Assembly (NCBI RefSeq): GCF_026213295.1
Contig: NC_079422.1
Location: 27,632,453-27,696,452 of the forward strand
Reading direction: 5' to 3'
From: Gadus chalcogrammus
Lineage: Eukaryota; Chordata; Actinopteri; Gadiformes; Gadidae
DNA: 64,000 nucleotides
Both the position numbers and the translations under genes were made by a program. This document shows positions 1 to 18,555 of this stretch, in pieces. The number at the start of each line of letters is the position of its first letter. Positions within the stretch are counted from its first letter, which is position 1. Under the pieces are notes generated by a model. The model was not told the origin of the DNA, searched no databases, and was given only the letters and a program-made list of their open reading frames with translations.

Positions 1-1707
1 CCACCACGACCTCCACCTGTACCCCCTCCTCCACCACCTCCACCTGTACCCCCTCCTCCATCCCCCTCCACCACCTCCACCTGTACCTCCTCCACCACCT
101 CCACCTGTATCCCCTCCTCCATCACCTCCACCTGTACCCCCCCCACCATCACCTCCACCTGTACCTCCTCCATCACCTCCACCTGTACCTCCTCCATCAC
201 CACCACCTGTACCCCTCCTCCACCACCTCCACCTGTACCTCCTCCACCACCTCCACCTGTACCCCCTCCTCCACCACCTCCACCTGTACCTCCTCCATCA
301 CCTCCACCTGTACCTCCTCCATCACCTCCACCTGTACCTCCTCCACCACCTCCACCTGTACCTCCTCCACCACCTCCACCTGTACCCCCTCCTCCACCAC
401 CTCCACCTGTACCTCCTCCACCACCTCCACCTGTACCCCCTCCTCCACCACCTCCACCTGTACCTCCTCCATCACCTCCACCTGTACCTCCTCCATCACC
501 TCCACCTGTACCTCCTCCACCACCTCCACCTGTACCTCCTCCACCACCTCCACCTGTACCCCCTCCTCCATCACCTCCACCTGTACCCCCTCCTCCACCA
601 CCTCCACCTGTACCTCCTCCACCACCTCCACCTGTACCCCCTCCTCCATCACCTCCACCTGTACCTCCTCCTTCATCACCTCCACCTGCACCTCCTCCAC
701 CACCTCCACCTGTACCTCCTCCATCACCTCCTCCTGTACCCCCTCCTCCACCACCTCCACCTGTACCTCCTCCATCACCTCCTCCTGTACCCCCTCCTCC
801 ACCACCTCCACCTGTACCTCCTCCTCCACCACCTCCACCTGTACCTCCTCCATCACCTCCACCTGTACCCCCTCCTCCACCTCCACCTGTACCTCCTCCT
901 CCACCTCCACCAGTACCACCTCCTCCATCACCTCCACCTGTACCCCCTCCTCCATCACCTCCACCTCCACCAGTACCACCTCCACCTGTACCTCCTCCTC
1001 CACCTCCACCTGTACCCCCTCTCCGTCACCTCCACCTGTACCCCTCCTCCATCACCTCCACCTGTACCCCTCCTCCACCACCTCCACCTGTACCCCCTCC
1101 TCCATCACCTCCACCTCTACCCCCTCTCCGTCACCTCCACCAGTACCCCCTCCTCCATCACCTCCACCTGTACCTCCTCCATCACCTCCACCTGTACCCC
1201 CTCCTCCACCTCCACCTGTACCTCCTCCATCACCTCCACCTGTACCCCCTCCTCCATCACCTCCACCTGTACCTCCTCCATCACCTCCACCTGTACCTCC
1301 TCCATCACCTCCACCTGTACCTCCTCCATCACCGCCACCTGTACCCCCTCCTCCACCACCTCCACCTGTACCCCCTCCTCCACCACCTCCACCTGTACCT
1401 CCTCCACCACCTCCACCTGTACCTCCTCCATCACCTCCACCTGTACCTCCTCCATCACCTCCACCTGTACCTCCTCCACCACCTCCACCTGTACCTCCTC
1501 CACCACCTCCACCTGTACCTCCTCCATCACCTCCACCTGTACCTCCTCCACCACCTCCACCTGTACCTCCTCCACCACCTCCACCTCTACCCCCTCCTCC
1601 ATCACCTCCACCTGTACCTCCTCCATCACCTCCACCTGTACCTCCTCCATCACCTCCACCTGTACCTCCTCCATCACCTCCACCTGTACCCCCTCTCCGT
1701 CACCTCC
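1..1707. repeat. Minisatellite, CCTCCACCTGTACC units
   Basis: Tandem array of 24- and 27-bp units built on CCTCCACCTGTACCTCCTCC followed by ATCA or ACCA. It starts before the window. The minus strand is open in places and reads Glu/Val-rich repeats, which I treat as a repeat artefact because no unique sequence with coding character adjoins it. Confidence 0.95.
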
Positions 1708-1832
1708 GTCAGACCTGTGATGGTGATATCACCAGAGTTAGGGTCATCCAGGAATGAACACGTCTCGGATGTTCTCAACCTAGCAGCCATGTTCACCTCT
1801 TCAATAGCGGCAGACTTTGGTAAACACATACA
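1708..1832. other. Short unique sequence
   Basis: About 125 bases of non-repetitive DNA between two arrays. No exon with recognisable protein similarity was found on either strand. Confidence 0.5.
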
Positions 1833-2820
1833 CATCTCTACTGGTGATGATGTATGATCTGCTGATCGACTGCTCTGGTCTGAGTCCCATCTCTACTGGT
1901 GATGATGTATGATCTGCTGATCGACTGCTCTGGTCTGAGTCCCATCTCTACTGGTGATGATGTATGATCTGCTGATCGACTGCTCTGGTCTGTGGCCCAT
2001 CTCTACTGGTGATGTTGTATGATCTGCTGATCGACTGCTCTGGTCTGAGTCCCATCTCTACTGGTGATGATGTATGATCTGCTGATCGACTGCTCTGGTC
2101 CGAGTCCCATCTCTACTGGTGATGATGTATGATCTGCATATCGACTGCTCTGGTCCGAGTCCCATCTCTACTGGTGATGATGTATGATCTGCATATCGAC
2201 TGCTCTGGTCCGAGTCCCATCTCTACTGGTGATGATGTATGATCTGCTGATCGACTGCTCTGGTCCGAGTCCCATCTCTACTGGTGATGATGTATGATCT
2301 GCTGATCGACTGCTCTGGTCCGAGTCCCATCTCTACTGGTGATGATGTATGATCTGCTGATCGACTGCTCTGGTCCGAGTCCCATCTCTACTGGTGATGA
2401 TGGTATGATCTGCTGATCGACTGCTCTGGTCCGAGTCCCATCTCTACTGGTGATGATGTATGATCTGCTGATCGACTGCTCTGGTCTGTGGCCCATCTCT
2501 ACTGGTGATGATGTATGATCTGCTGATCGACTGCTCTGGTCTGTGGCCCATCTCTACTGGTGATGATGTATGATCTGCTGATCGACTGCTCTGGTCTGTG
2601 GCCCATCTCTACTGGTGATGATGTATGATCTGCTGATCGACTGCTCTGGTCCGAGTCCCATCTCTACTGGTGATGATGTATGATCTGCTGATCGACTGCT
2701 CTGGTCTGTGGCCCATCTCTACTGGTGATGATGTATGATCTGCTGATCGACTGCTCTGGTCCGAGTCCCATCTCTACTGGTGATGATGTATGATCTGCTG
2801 ATCGACTGCTCTGGTCTGTG
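1833..2820. repeat. 55-bp minisatellite, about 18 copies
   Basis: The unit starts CATCTCTACTGGTGATGATG and ends GCTCTGGTCTGAGTCC. Variants alternate between GAGTCC and GTGGCC ends, which suggests more than one subfamily. Flanked by AT-rich unique DNA (2821-3060). Confidence 0.95.
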
Positions 2821-3058
2821 TCACATCCCAAACGAGTTTGATTGACAGGCCTCACCTACATATTAAGAATGGTCAATGCGAGAAGAGGATAGGATAAAAG
2901 GGGAATAAAATACGAAAGATTTATAAACAGATGAATATGTGGTCAAATAGCCAAACAACACATCTATTAAATAAATACATGTTTATGAATATAAACATAT
3001 ATTCATTTCAATTTGTGTGTTGGATTATTATTTTTTCGGTATTTGTAAAATGGTGTTC

Positions 3059-3514
<456 letters not shown>

Positions 3515-3518
<4 letters not shown>

Positions 3519-3796
3519 CTCTCTCAGAGCTGAGTGGGTCAGGGGGAAGTGTCTAACAATAGATACTGGTCATGTTTCCTCCCCCCCCCCTAGGAGGGGT
3601 CTGTTGGACCACCTGGTAGAGGCTGAAGAAATGAGATTGACTGCTGACCCTCACCTTCCGATGATCTGATAATCTGATACCCAACGATCTTGTCACCTGT
3701 TATCGTACCATAATGGTGTAGAACAGGGGAGAGTAACATGTTAGGGTATGTTAATGTGAGCATGACAGTGGAGGGCTGACGGGGGGGGGGAGGGAC
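3515..3796. other. Unique intergenic sequence
   Basis: About 280 bases with two poly-C/poly-G runs (near 3582 and 3781). No coding signal was seen. Confidence 0.5.
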
Positions 3797-4749
3797 ACAG
3801 TGATACACAGTGATACACAGTGAGCCTTAGTGCTACATAGTGCTACACAGTGAGACTTAGTGCTACATAGTGAGACTTAGTGCTACATAGTGCTACATAG
3901 TGCTACATAGTGATACACAGTGAGACTTAGTGCTACATAGTGCTACATAGTGCTACATAGTGCTACACAGTGAGACTTAGTGCTACATAGTGAGACTTAG
4001 TGCTACATAGTGCTACATAGTGCTACATAGTGATACACAGTGATACATAGTGAGCCTTAGTGCTATATAGTGCTACATAGTGCTAAACAGTGAGACTTAG
4101 TGCTACACAGTGCTACATAGTGCTAAACAGTGAGACTTAGTGCTACACAGTGCTACATAGTGCTAAACAGTGAGACTTAGTGCTACATAGTGCTACACAG
4201 TGAGACTTAGTGCTACATAGTGCTACATAGTGCTACATAGTGATACACAGTGATACATAGTGAGCCTTAGTGCTATATAGTGCTACATAGTGCTAAACAG
4301 TGAGACTTAGTGCTACACAGTGCTACATAGTGCTAAACAGTGAGACTTAGTGCTACATAGTGCTACACAGTGAGACTTAGTGCTACATAGTGCTACATAG
4401 TGCTACATAGTGATACACAGTGATACATAGTGAGCCTTAGTGCTATATAGTGCTACATAGTGCTAAACAATGAGACTTAGTGCTACATAGTGCTACATAG
4501 TGCTACACAGTGAGACTTAGTGCTACACAGTGCTACATAGTGCTAAACAGTGAGACTTAGTGCTACATAGTGATACACAGTGAGACTTAGTGCTACATAG
4601 TGCTACACAGTGCTACATAGTGCTACATTGTGCTACACAGTGAGACTTAGTGCTACATAGTGATACACAGTGAGACTTAGTGCTACATAGTGCTACACAG
4701 TGCTACATAGTGCTACATTGTGCTACACAGTGAGACTTAGTGCTACATA
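3797..4749. repeat. 10-bp minisatellite (TGCTACATAG)n, left part
   Basis: TGCTACATAG, TGATACACAG and TGAGACTTAG variants are arranged in higher-order blocks. The array continues at 5590-5612 and 6175-6291, so two mobile elements split one original array. Confidence 0.95.
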
Positions 4750-5589
4750 TGCCGCTTTCACACCAAAAAGAACTGAGAGCCAGTTCCGGGCTGGTGCTAG
4801 GGCCAGTTCCAAACTGGTTCCAGCCTTACCCCAGTTAAGAACCGGTTGGTTTCACACCGGCCAGAGCCAGCCATAGAGCCGGCGTGAGCAACGTCATGAC
4901 GTCACTACAAACGTCTCCGCTAGTGAGCTTGGACAGAAGCATACGGCCGACATCTTTCTTCATTCTGGGTGGAAATAGTAACATAGTTACGCCATTAAAT
5001 GCGTTTATGGAAACATTTTTAGCGAGAAATGTGCATTTTACTTTCATGATGTTCGCTCGGTGAATGTGAAGGATGTTTGGTTTGATAGTTATGACGAAGA
5101 GGGAACGCTCCGTTCACTTGCATGGACACGGACTCATCTAGCTGCGTTGGCGCGTTGACGCGTTGAACCACCACACAATGATCAAGCGTCAGGTTAGGCG
5201 CGCAGAAGAACCCTCGCGCCAGTTTCAAACACAACAACAACAATTTCGTCTTCGATTCAATCCGTGTATGGTTCGTTCTTTGAATATTCCGATTTAAAAC
5301 AAAATCAGAAAAAACAAAAAAGAACCATACACGGATTCACGTCCATTGTTTACTTCGGTGTTTTAAAAAATGCCGGTCTTCGTTGGTCTTCCTGTTTATG
5401 AAGGTACGGATAACTCTGCCCCCGGCGTAAAAGCGGTTCTAGTTCTAGCCCAGCTCTAAAGTGGGGCCAGAGTTGAACCGCTTTTTAGGGGCCGGAGCCG
5501 GTTCTTTGGCGGTGTGAAACCAAAGCCCTGGCCCTAGCTCCGAACTGGCCCGGAACCGGCCCCGATTTTGCGGCGGTGTGAAAGGGGCA
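4750..5589. mobile_element. MITE-like DNA transposon, TIR TGCCSCTTTCACACC, ATA duplication
   Basis: The left end reads TGCCGCTTTCACACC. The right end is GGTGTGAAAGGGGCA, the near-perfect inverted complement. The 3-base ATA is present on both sides (4747-4749 and 5590-5592) and matches the surrounding 10-bp array, so the boundaries are firm. It is 840 bp long with no transposase-like ORF. A 3-bp target duplication is typical of PIF/Harbinger elements, though ATA is not their usual TWA choice. An internal inverted repeat flanks about 5270-5335 (arms ATCCGTGTATGGTTC). The superfamily is inference. Confidence 0.85.
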
Positions 5590-5612
5590 ATAGTGCTACA
5601 TAGTGAGACTTA
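5590..5612. repeat. 10-bp minisatellite, remnant between two MITEs
   Basis: Twenty-three bases of the TGCTACATAG/TGAGACTTA array are left between two independent insertions. Confidence 0.9.
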
Positions 5613-6174
5613 TGCCGCTTTTCCACTGCATGGTACCAGCTCGACACGACTCGACTCGACTCGACTCAGCTCGCATTTTTTGCGTTTCCACCGCGAAAAC
5701 ATGGTATCTGGTACCTGAAGTGGCTGCTTTTTCTAGTACCGCCTCGCTCTAGGTTCCAAGCGGCTGAGCCGATGCTAAAAGGTGACGTCGGCAGACGGCC
5801 GGCCACTGATTGGCCAGAGAGTGTGACGAAGTCACGAGAGCGACATGGCAACCATGCTGGTAACAGCCATAGCAGCGCCGCAGCCAACATATTCCACTTC
5901 TTCAACTTCTTCAACATGCCAGCTAATAATAGTGACGTTATCGATGTCCTCCATTGTTGTTATGTGGGTTCTGTCCATGTGTGGGTTGCGTAGGTGTTGT
6001 TTGCGTCGCGTACAAAAATACGTCACGGCCCTTTCGCGCAGCCGACCCCGCCCACGTCCAGGAGGTACTATTTGCGGTGGAAAACGACCCGTGCTGCTAC
6101 CGTGTCGAGTCGTGTCGAGTCGTGTCGAGTCGAGTCGAGTCGAGTCGAGCTACATGTGCGGTGGAAAAGCGGCA
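5613..6174. mobile_element. MITE-like DNA transposon, TIR TGCCGCTTTTCCACYGCA, TTA duplication
   Basis: The terminal inverted repeats TGCCGCTTTTCCACTGCA and its complement match at 17 of 18 bases. TTA is duplicated at 5610-5612 and 6175-6177, the TWA pattern of PIF/Harbinger elements. Inside each end is an inverted (CGACT)n / (AGTCG)n simple repeat. It is 562 bp long and has no transposase, so it would be non-autonomous. Short ORFs inside it are not genes. Confidence 0.88.
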
Positions 6175-6291
6175 TTAGTGCTACATAGTGATACACAGTG
6201 AGACTTAGTGCTACATAGTGAGACTTAGTGATACATAGTGCTACATAGTGAGACTTAGTGCTACATAGTGAGACTTAGTGATACATAGTGA
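6175..6291. repeat. 10-bp minisatellite, right part
   Basis: Continuation of the array at 3797-4749, ending in unique sequence. Confidence 0.9.
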
Positions 6292-7197
6292 AGTTAACCT
6301 CTGAACTGTTGAACAACATGACTCTAGTTAGCCGCCGAGGTGTAGGAGATAGTCAGCTGGGCAGTAGGCTAGGGGGGGATCAGTAGGAGGGGCAGTAGGC
6401 TGGGGTAGGAGTGGGGGTTCAGCGGGCCCTGCCCGTGCACCAACATGTGCAGGCTTGAGCGGCTGAAAGCCGTACCTCAGGCTGCGGATCAGCGCTGTGC
6501 TTGGCCGCTCACGGAGGAATGACGCGAGACCTTTCAATCACCAGAGACGTTTGATTGCCTCCGATGTGCGAAGCGAGGTGATTGTAAACACATTTGAAAG
6601 AAAACTTTATGAGCCATTTCATCGTGTATCATATCAGAGTAGGAATGTGCAGAGTGACCTTCACGGAGCACGGCTTCAGAGCTGAACCGCGCTGGAGAAT
6701 ACTTTAGCTCTCCTGCCCATGCAGATGATCAAAGAGTGATTACTTTTCCCGCGGACGCCGTTGGCAGACATAGAGATGTTTGATTGTGTTTATTGAATCT
6801 TTTTTCCCGTTTATTTTCCAAACACCTCTTTCTTTACACGCTTCCGATTCAAGGTCACCTATAAACAATGGTGCTACTGGGGTGAGCCAGGCCTGGCCTT
6901 CTAGCTCAAAGAACTGATGACAAAAGAAATGCTCTTTCCTTGCTGCATTCTGCACCATGTTGCCATGGCAGTAGGAATAATAAGACAGGTGATCTATTCT
7001 CCATCTAGACCTAGACCCTCTCTAGTATCCATCTAGTCCCCCTAGACCCTCTCTAGCCTCCATCTGGTCCTTGACCCTCTCCGGTCTCCATCTAGACCTA
7101 GACCCTCCCTAGTCTCCATCTAGTCCCCATAGATCCTCTCTAGTCCTTCTACCCTCTACCTTGGCCCTTGCTAGCTGTTAGACAGGTCTGTCTAGAC
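6292..7197. other. Intergenic, no gene seen
   Basis: Mostly unique DNA. At 6990-7160 there is a degenerate repeat of CCCTCTCTAG / TCCATCTAGTCC. No exon is supportable. Confidence 0.5.
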
Positions 7198-7230
7198 CAG
7201 GGGTTCTCAAAGTTTTGACAACTGAGGGCC
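7198..7230. mobile_element. hAT-type terminal sequence running into gap
   Basis: CAGGGGTTCTCAAAGTTTTG is a classic hAT terminus (CAGGGGTTCTCAA). The rest of the element is hidden by the following run of N, so size and family cannot be given. Confidence 0.6.
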
Positions 7231-7330
7231 NNNNNNNNNNNNNNNNNNNNNNNNNNNNNNNNNNNNNNNNNNNNNNNNNNNNNNNNNNNNNNNNNNNNNN
7301 NNNNNNNNNNNNNNNNNNNNNNNNNNNNNN
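7231..7330. other. Assembly gap (100 N)
   Basis: Exactly 100 undetermined bases, probably a placeholder of unknown true size. It lies between a hAT terminus and a CT-rich tract. Confidence 0.99.
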
Positions 7331-7459
7331 CCTATCCTCTCCTCTCCCCTCTCTACTCTCCTCCCCCCTCTCCCCTCCCTCCTCCCCCCCTCTATCCTCT
7401 CCTCCCCCCTCTCTCCTCTCCTCTCCCCTCTCTCCTCTCTCCTCTCTCTCCCCTCTTTC
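7331..7459. repeat. CT-rich simple repeat
   Basis: Low-complexity CCTCTCCTCTCCCC tract at the right edge of the gap. Confidence 0.9.
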
Positions 7460-8227
7460 CTAACGAGGAGTCGCTCTAACGAGGAGCCACTCTGAGAGCC
7501 GTCGGGTGCACAACACCCAAGTAGAGTGTGTGACTCTACTTGTGTGCATCCGTGTGTGTGTCTATGTGTACGCGTGTCGTAGTGTACGTGTCTGTGTGTT
7601 TGTGTGTGTCTGTGTGTGCATGTGTGTGTGTTGGTCTCTTCATTAATGGGATGATTCTGAAGCTTGTTGTAGGTTAGAGATGGGAGACTAGTTTATAACC
7701 GTTAGTTAACCTAATCCTCACCACCCAGTTTACCACTGCCTGGTTCCAAAAGTCCCTTAAGCCTTTTTGTATGAAACAATATCTTTGTGTCTCATGATCT
7801 CAGTTGAACAGGAGTTTGTTCCTTTTCCTGATTCGTCCAAAACCAATCAACATAACATCAGTACGTACTCATAAACCAAACCGTCCAACATTAACTATAA
7901 ACTAATAAACCATAAACTAATATAACATTAACTATACACCAATATACAATGAACTAGTCCGACATGACATTAACTGTATATATTGTAATGTTATGTTATG
8001 TTATATTACTATAGTTACCACATACAAATAGAACATTAACCCCACTCACCTGGACCAGTGGTTAACCCATAGTTTGAAGAACAGACACGGTTAACTAAAC
8101 AAGAAACTATTGTGAGAAAATCGACCGAATCAAAACAGTTTGACAGCATCCTGTTGCTGCTGAAACTTGACCTTGAAATCTGAATGCCCCGAGTAAAAAC
8201 AATCTAGTTCAGCTGCTAACACACATA

Positions 8228-8230
<3 letters not shown>
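7460..8230. other. Intergenic, no gene seen
   Basis: A TG-rich stretch at 7540-7630, then AT-rich unique DNA. A short internal duplication of CATAAACTAAT-type words lies near 7890-7930. Confidence 0.5.

Positions 8231-8299
<69 letters not shown>
8231..8299. repeat. (TG)n microsatellite
   Basis: Pure GT dinucleotide repeat of about 34 copies, followed 85 bases later by a (TA)n repeat. Confidence 0.97.
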
Positions 8300-8301
<2 letters not shown>

Positions 8302-8382
8302 GCCCCTGTGGCCCCCCAGTGTTACCGTTGAAGGAGTCTTTTACCTCCGTCACTCAGTCTAAAGGTTATTCACTCTGTTCAG

Positions 8383-8383
<1 letters not shown>

Positions 8384-8426
<43 letters not shown>
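8384..8426. repeat. (TA)n microsatellite
   Basis: About 20 copies of TA. Confidence 0.95.
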
Positions 8427-8429
<3 letters not shown>

Positions 8430-8844
8430 CTACTATAGATAGGAACTATTACTGTTGGCACTTTGTATGGTTATTAACAATATTAGGATACTAAGAAATA
8501 TTAGTTCATATACGTGTTCATACTAAGGAAGGCTTACCTAGCTACTACGACATTTATTTCATGGGTTTAGTTAGAGAAGGCTTAGAGACTGTAAACTGTT
8601 CATTTGTAGACGTGTTTTATGAAGATACAAAAGAAGGCCAATAGATTCTACACTTTTCACTCATATATGTTTATAGTTACTACAGAACAGTAGGGCCTAC
8701 ATGTAGATATTACAAACTTTTAAAATCAACTATGCGTTTTGGAATTATACAAAAGTATTACTACCGATGAGTATAAATATAGTATACTCATATTTCTATA
8801 TCTTTTACATTGTTGAGCGCAGTAAAATAAACCATTTACCCTGA

Positions 8845-9022
8845 AGCTCTGGCGCCCCCTATTGGTCTAACGGGGACGTGTCTATTGCGGACAACACGCA
8901 GTTACACTCTGGTGCCCTCTATTGGTCTAACGGGGACGTGTCTCTCTAGCGGACAACACGGTGTGATACACTCTGGCGCCCCCTAATGATCTAACGGGGA
9001 CGTGTATCTAGCGGACAAAACT
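8845..9022. repeat. About 65-bp tandem triplicate
   Basis: Three diverged copies of a unit containing CTCTGGCGCCCCCTATTGG and CTAACGGGGACGTGTCT. Divergence between copies suggests an older duplication than the clean arrays elsewhere. Confidence 0.85.
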
Positions 9023-9376
9023 ACATCTCGGGTTCACATATTAGATTACAAATATTGTTAACACAACGCCTGTATAAAGAAAGCATTGATCTTTGTCGTA
9101 TTATGCTGCATGTTTTGACAAAAAAAACATGTCTCATTTTGTATTCTTCTTTTGTTAGCCTTTTCCAACTTTGAACAGCTGCTGTTAAACTTAACTGATA
9201 GATAAAAAATGGCTTTTCTTTTTTTGCTTAGAGACACATTCTTTCAACTGTTGAAACACTTTCACTTCACATTGAATGCATTCAAGTGTTAACTTCCGTC
9301 ATCAGTAAGGCTGTGAACCAAACCAAACTTAAAGAAACATTAAGGCAACAATAGGATTAGGCACTTTCAATCGTAC

Positions 9377-9382
9377 TTTATT
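9377..9382 (-). terminator. golph3: Candidate poly(A) signal for golph3
   Basis: TTTATT on the plus strand is AATAAA on the coding strand, about 1.1 kb past the golph3 stop codon. A 3' UTR of this length is plausible, but no transcript evidence is available. Confidence 0.4.
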
Positions 9383-9922
9383 TTTTTCTTATAGTATAAG
9401 AAAGAAAAACATTCTCTCTCACCCTCTCACTCTCTCTCGCTTCAGAGAAAACAAAAACGAAAGATGTCAGGTACGATGAGATCTCAGCTTGGTGCCAGAG
9501 GTGGCGGCCTCTAGTGGCCACAGCTGAGATCGTCACCTCGACATCCAAGCCAACCGAGACAATTAGGAAAAAAAAATATTTAATGCAAAATAAGGAATGT
9601 AACAAGAAACGAAACATGTCTTCCTTCTCACCTGATCAGCACCATACTTAAAGGGAGTAGACGAATATCCACCAATCAACCCACTCCGATATCCCGGTGT
9701 GACATCACCTGGTCCTAAAGAGCTCTCTGATTGGCTGATCGGCGTGGCTGCCTGGGGAGGGGCTGTAGTGTGGCCATGTTGGGACAAACTGAACACAACG
9801 GTCGTATGCTTCAGATCAGGGCTGGATCGCACCGCAGAAAGTCTTGTCGGCCAATCAGCATCCACGGTGAGTTTCTGTTCTGAAGATTAGTTTGTTTGTT
9901 GTCCAGACGACCGGCGAGCCGG

Positions 9923-10244
9923 GAGTAGATAGGAGAGAGGGGAGAGGAGAGAGGGGAGAGGAGAGAGGAGAGAGGGGAGAGGGGAGGGGAGAGGGGAGGG
10001 GAGAGGGGAGGGGAGAGGGGAGGGGAGAGGGGAGAGGGGAGGGGACGGGGAGAGAGGAGAGAGGGGAGGGGAGAGGGGAGGGGAGGGGAGAGGGTAGAGA
10101 GGAGAGGAGAGAGGAGAGGAGAGGAGGAGAGGAGAGAGGGGAGAGGAGAGAGGAGAGAGGGGAGAGGAGAGAGGAGAGAGGAGAGAGGGGAGAGGAGAGA
10201 GGAGAGAGGAGAGAGGAGAGAGGAGAGAGGAGAGAGGAGAGGAG
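9923..10244. repeat. GA-rich simple repeat in golph3 3' UTR region
   Basis: GAGAGGGGAGAGGGGAGG-type tract of about 320 bases. It would be C/U-rich in the golph3 transcript if the UTR reaches the AATAAA near 9380. Confidence 0.9.
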
Positions 10245-10315
10245 ACGTCTGGACCAACAAGAGGACTCTTATATACAAGCAGGAAGAAAAGAAGACGAGG
10301 GGAAGTAGACGGGAT

Positions 10316-10417
10316 GGATCTAGACTAGATCCAGGTCTAGTCTAGATCTAGACTAGACCTGGATCTAGACTAGATCCAGGTCTAGTCTAGATCTAGACCT
10401 GGATCTAGTGTAGATAG
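10316..10417. repeat. Palindromic CTAG-rich repeat
   Basis: Contains a perfect 44-base palindrome at 10325-10368, each half 22 bases. An adjoining inverted repeat at 10370-10408 has 16-base arms around 7 bases. It lies 76-177 bases downstream of the golph3 stop, so the 3' UTR RNA could fold into strong hairpins. Confidence 0.9.
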
Positions 10418-10492
10418 GGACTAGGCCTCCCAGGACGTCCCTCCAGTCTGTTAAGTCACTGCGGTGCAGCCAGTCGGATGTCCCCGGCAGGG

Positions 10493-17270
<6,778 letters not shown>

Positions 17271-17447
17271 GTCTTATAAAAAACACACCAGCAAGCTCGC
17301 CACAAAACGACTACAAGTCAAACCTCTCGGACCCGTGTGCCCGAGACTAAGCACTCGACCGACCCCGCTGATACATATAGCAGCCCGGTCAGCCGTTCTT
17401 CTGTCCGCTAACAGCCCGGGTTAGTGTGTGTTTACCACCGAGGATCC

Positions 17448-17459
17448 AATATGGCGCCC
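17448..17459. promoter_or_regulatory. YY1-like site upstream of golph3
   Basis: AATATGGCGCCC fits the AANATGGCGNC YY1 consensus and lies about 180 bases upstream of the golph3 ATG, where a TATA-less housekeeping promoter would be. This is a motif match only. Confidence 0.4.
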
Positions 17460-17499
17460 GCCGCTGACGGAGCGGTGGATGTGGCACCGAGGTGGGCCA

Positions 17500-18100
17500 G
17501 CCTCCTGTAGGCCTACAGTCTCACCGAGGTGGGCCAGCCTCAGGTCTACAGACAGACCGAGGTGGCCCAGCCTCCTGTCGGCCTACATCATCCCAGCAGG
17601 TATATCCTAGGTAGGCATCTCACCTAGTAACAATGGTGTGCCGTTATAGTAACATTGTAGTTTTCTATACATTAGTTTCTAGTACTTTTAAAGCGTCTCC
17701 AAATAATTTAGAGACGAAAAAAAGCATTTGTGATTTAATTTATTATTTAGCTACTCAATAACTATCACCTTAACCTACTCAACTAACCATCAGTCATTAA
17801 CCTACTCCTTAACTAACCATCAGTCCAATACTAACAATCAGTCCTTTATTCCTTAACCATCAGTCCTTAACCTACTCCTCAACTAACCATCAAAACTAAC
17901 CAGTCATTATCATGGCTAATGGAGGCTATTGAAACTCATACTAATACGGTCATACTAATTTAAACTTTCATAATTTATTATTGGACTATTGTCTCTTCAT
18001 TAATATGCGTTTAGTGATTTCATAATGCATTAAATACTATTCAGACCGTGGTGGGATTAGTTAAGTTTTCATTGACCAGAGGAGGGCTGGGATAAAGAAC
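17500..18100. other. Intergenic golph3/mtmr12, short degenerate repeats
   Basis: Three imperfect copies of CACCGAGGTGGGCCAGCCTC lie at 17490-17590. A loose repeat of AACTAACCATCAGTCCTTAA lies at 17757-17900. The rest is AT-rich with no gene. Confidence 0.7.
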
Positions 18101-18106
18101 TTTATT
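18101..18106 (-). terminator. mtmr12: Candidate poly(A) signal for mtmr12
   Basis: TTTATT on plus equals AATAAA on the coding strand, about 1.3 kb past the mtmr12 stop. Position is plausible but unproven. Confidence 0.4.
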
Positions 18107-18424
18107 TAATATGGAAGCAGATCTGAGATCCTGATCTTCAGTCTTTGTTTTTTAAAGGCGTGTCAGTGCTAAGGCAGGTTAAAGATCACTGAAGCTTAAA
18201 CATCAGTAGTGGAAACAAAGCTTATAAAAGGACATTGAGCTTCTGCTAAGGCAGCTTCCAGTCCGAGACATCCCCATGTCGGAGGTCTCGGGATGTCACT
18301 AAGGGAGTCCAGCGGTCATCGTATCAGAAGGAGCTCAGTAGTAAAAGGCATTGGCTCTCTGTCACAGGAGTTCACAGCTCAGAAGATCACTCTCACCTCG
18401 TTCTGATCTCGTGTTCAAATTATT

Positions 18425-18555
18425 CATGTTGTAATGATTTCATGGTGTAATGACTCCATGAGTTCATGTTATGACTCCATGATTTCATGATGTAATGAAT
18501 CCATGATGTAATGACTACATGATTTCATGTTGTAATGACTCCATGATCTTGTTTG
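18425..18555. repeat. Short repeat GTAATGACTCCATGATTTCA
   Basis: About five imperfect copies of a 22-25 bp unit in the putative mtmr12 3' UTR. Confidence 0.8.

Noticed and set aside
197..1683. Long minus-strand ORFs rich in Glu/Val
   Set aside because: They lie entirely in a 24/27-bp minisatellite; open frames follow from the period being a multiple of three.
5772..6201. Overlapping ORFs of 64-118 aa
   Set aside because: Inside a non-coding MITE; no transposase motif.
17428..17610. 60-aa ORF upstream of golph3
   Set aside because: Built from a short triplicated CACCGAGGTGGGCCAGCC repeat; no evidence for a gene.
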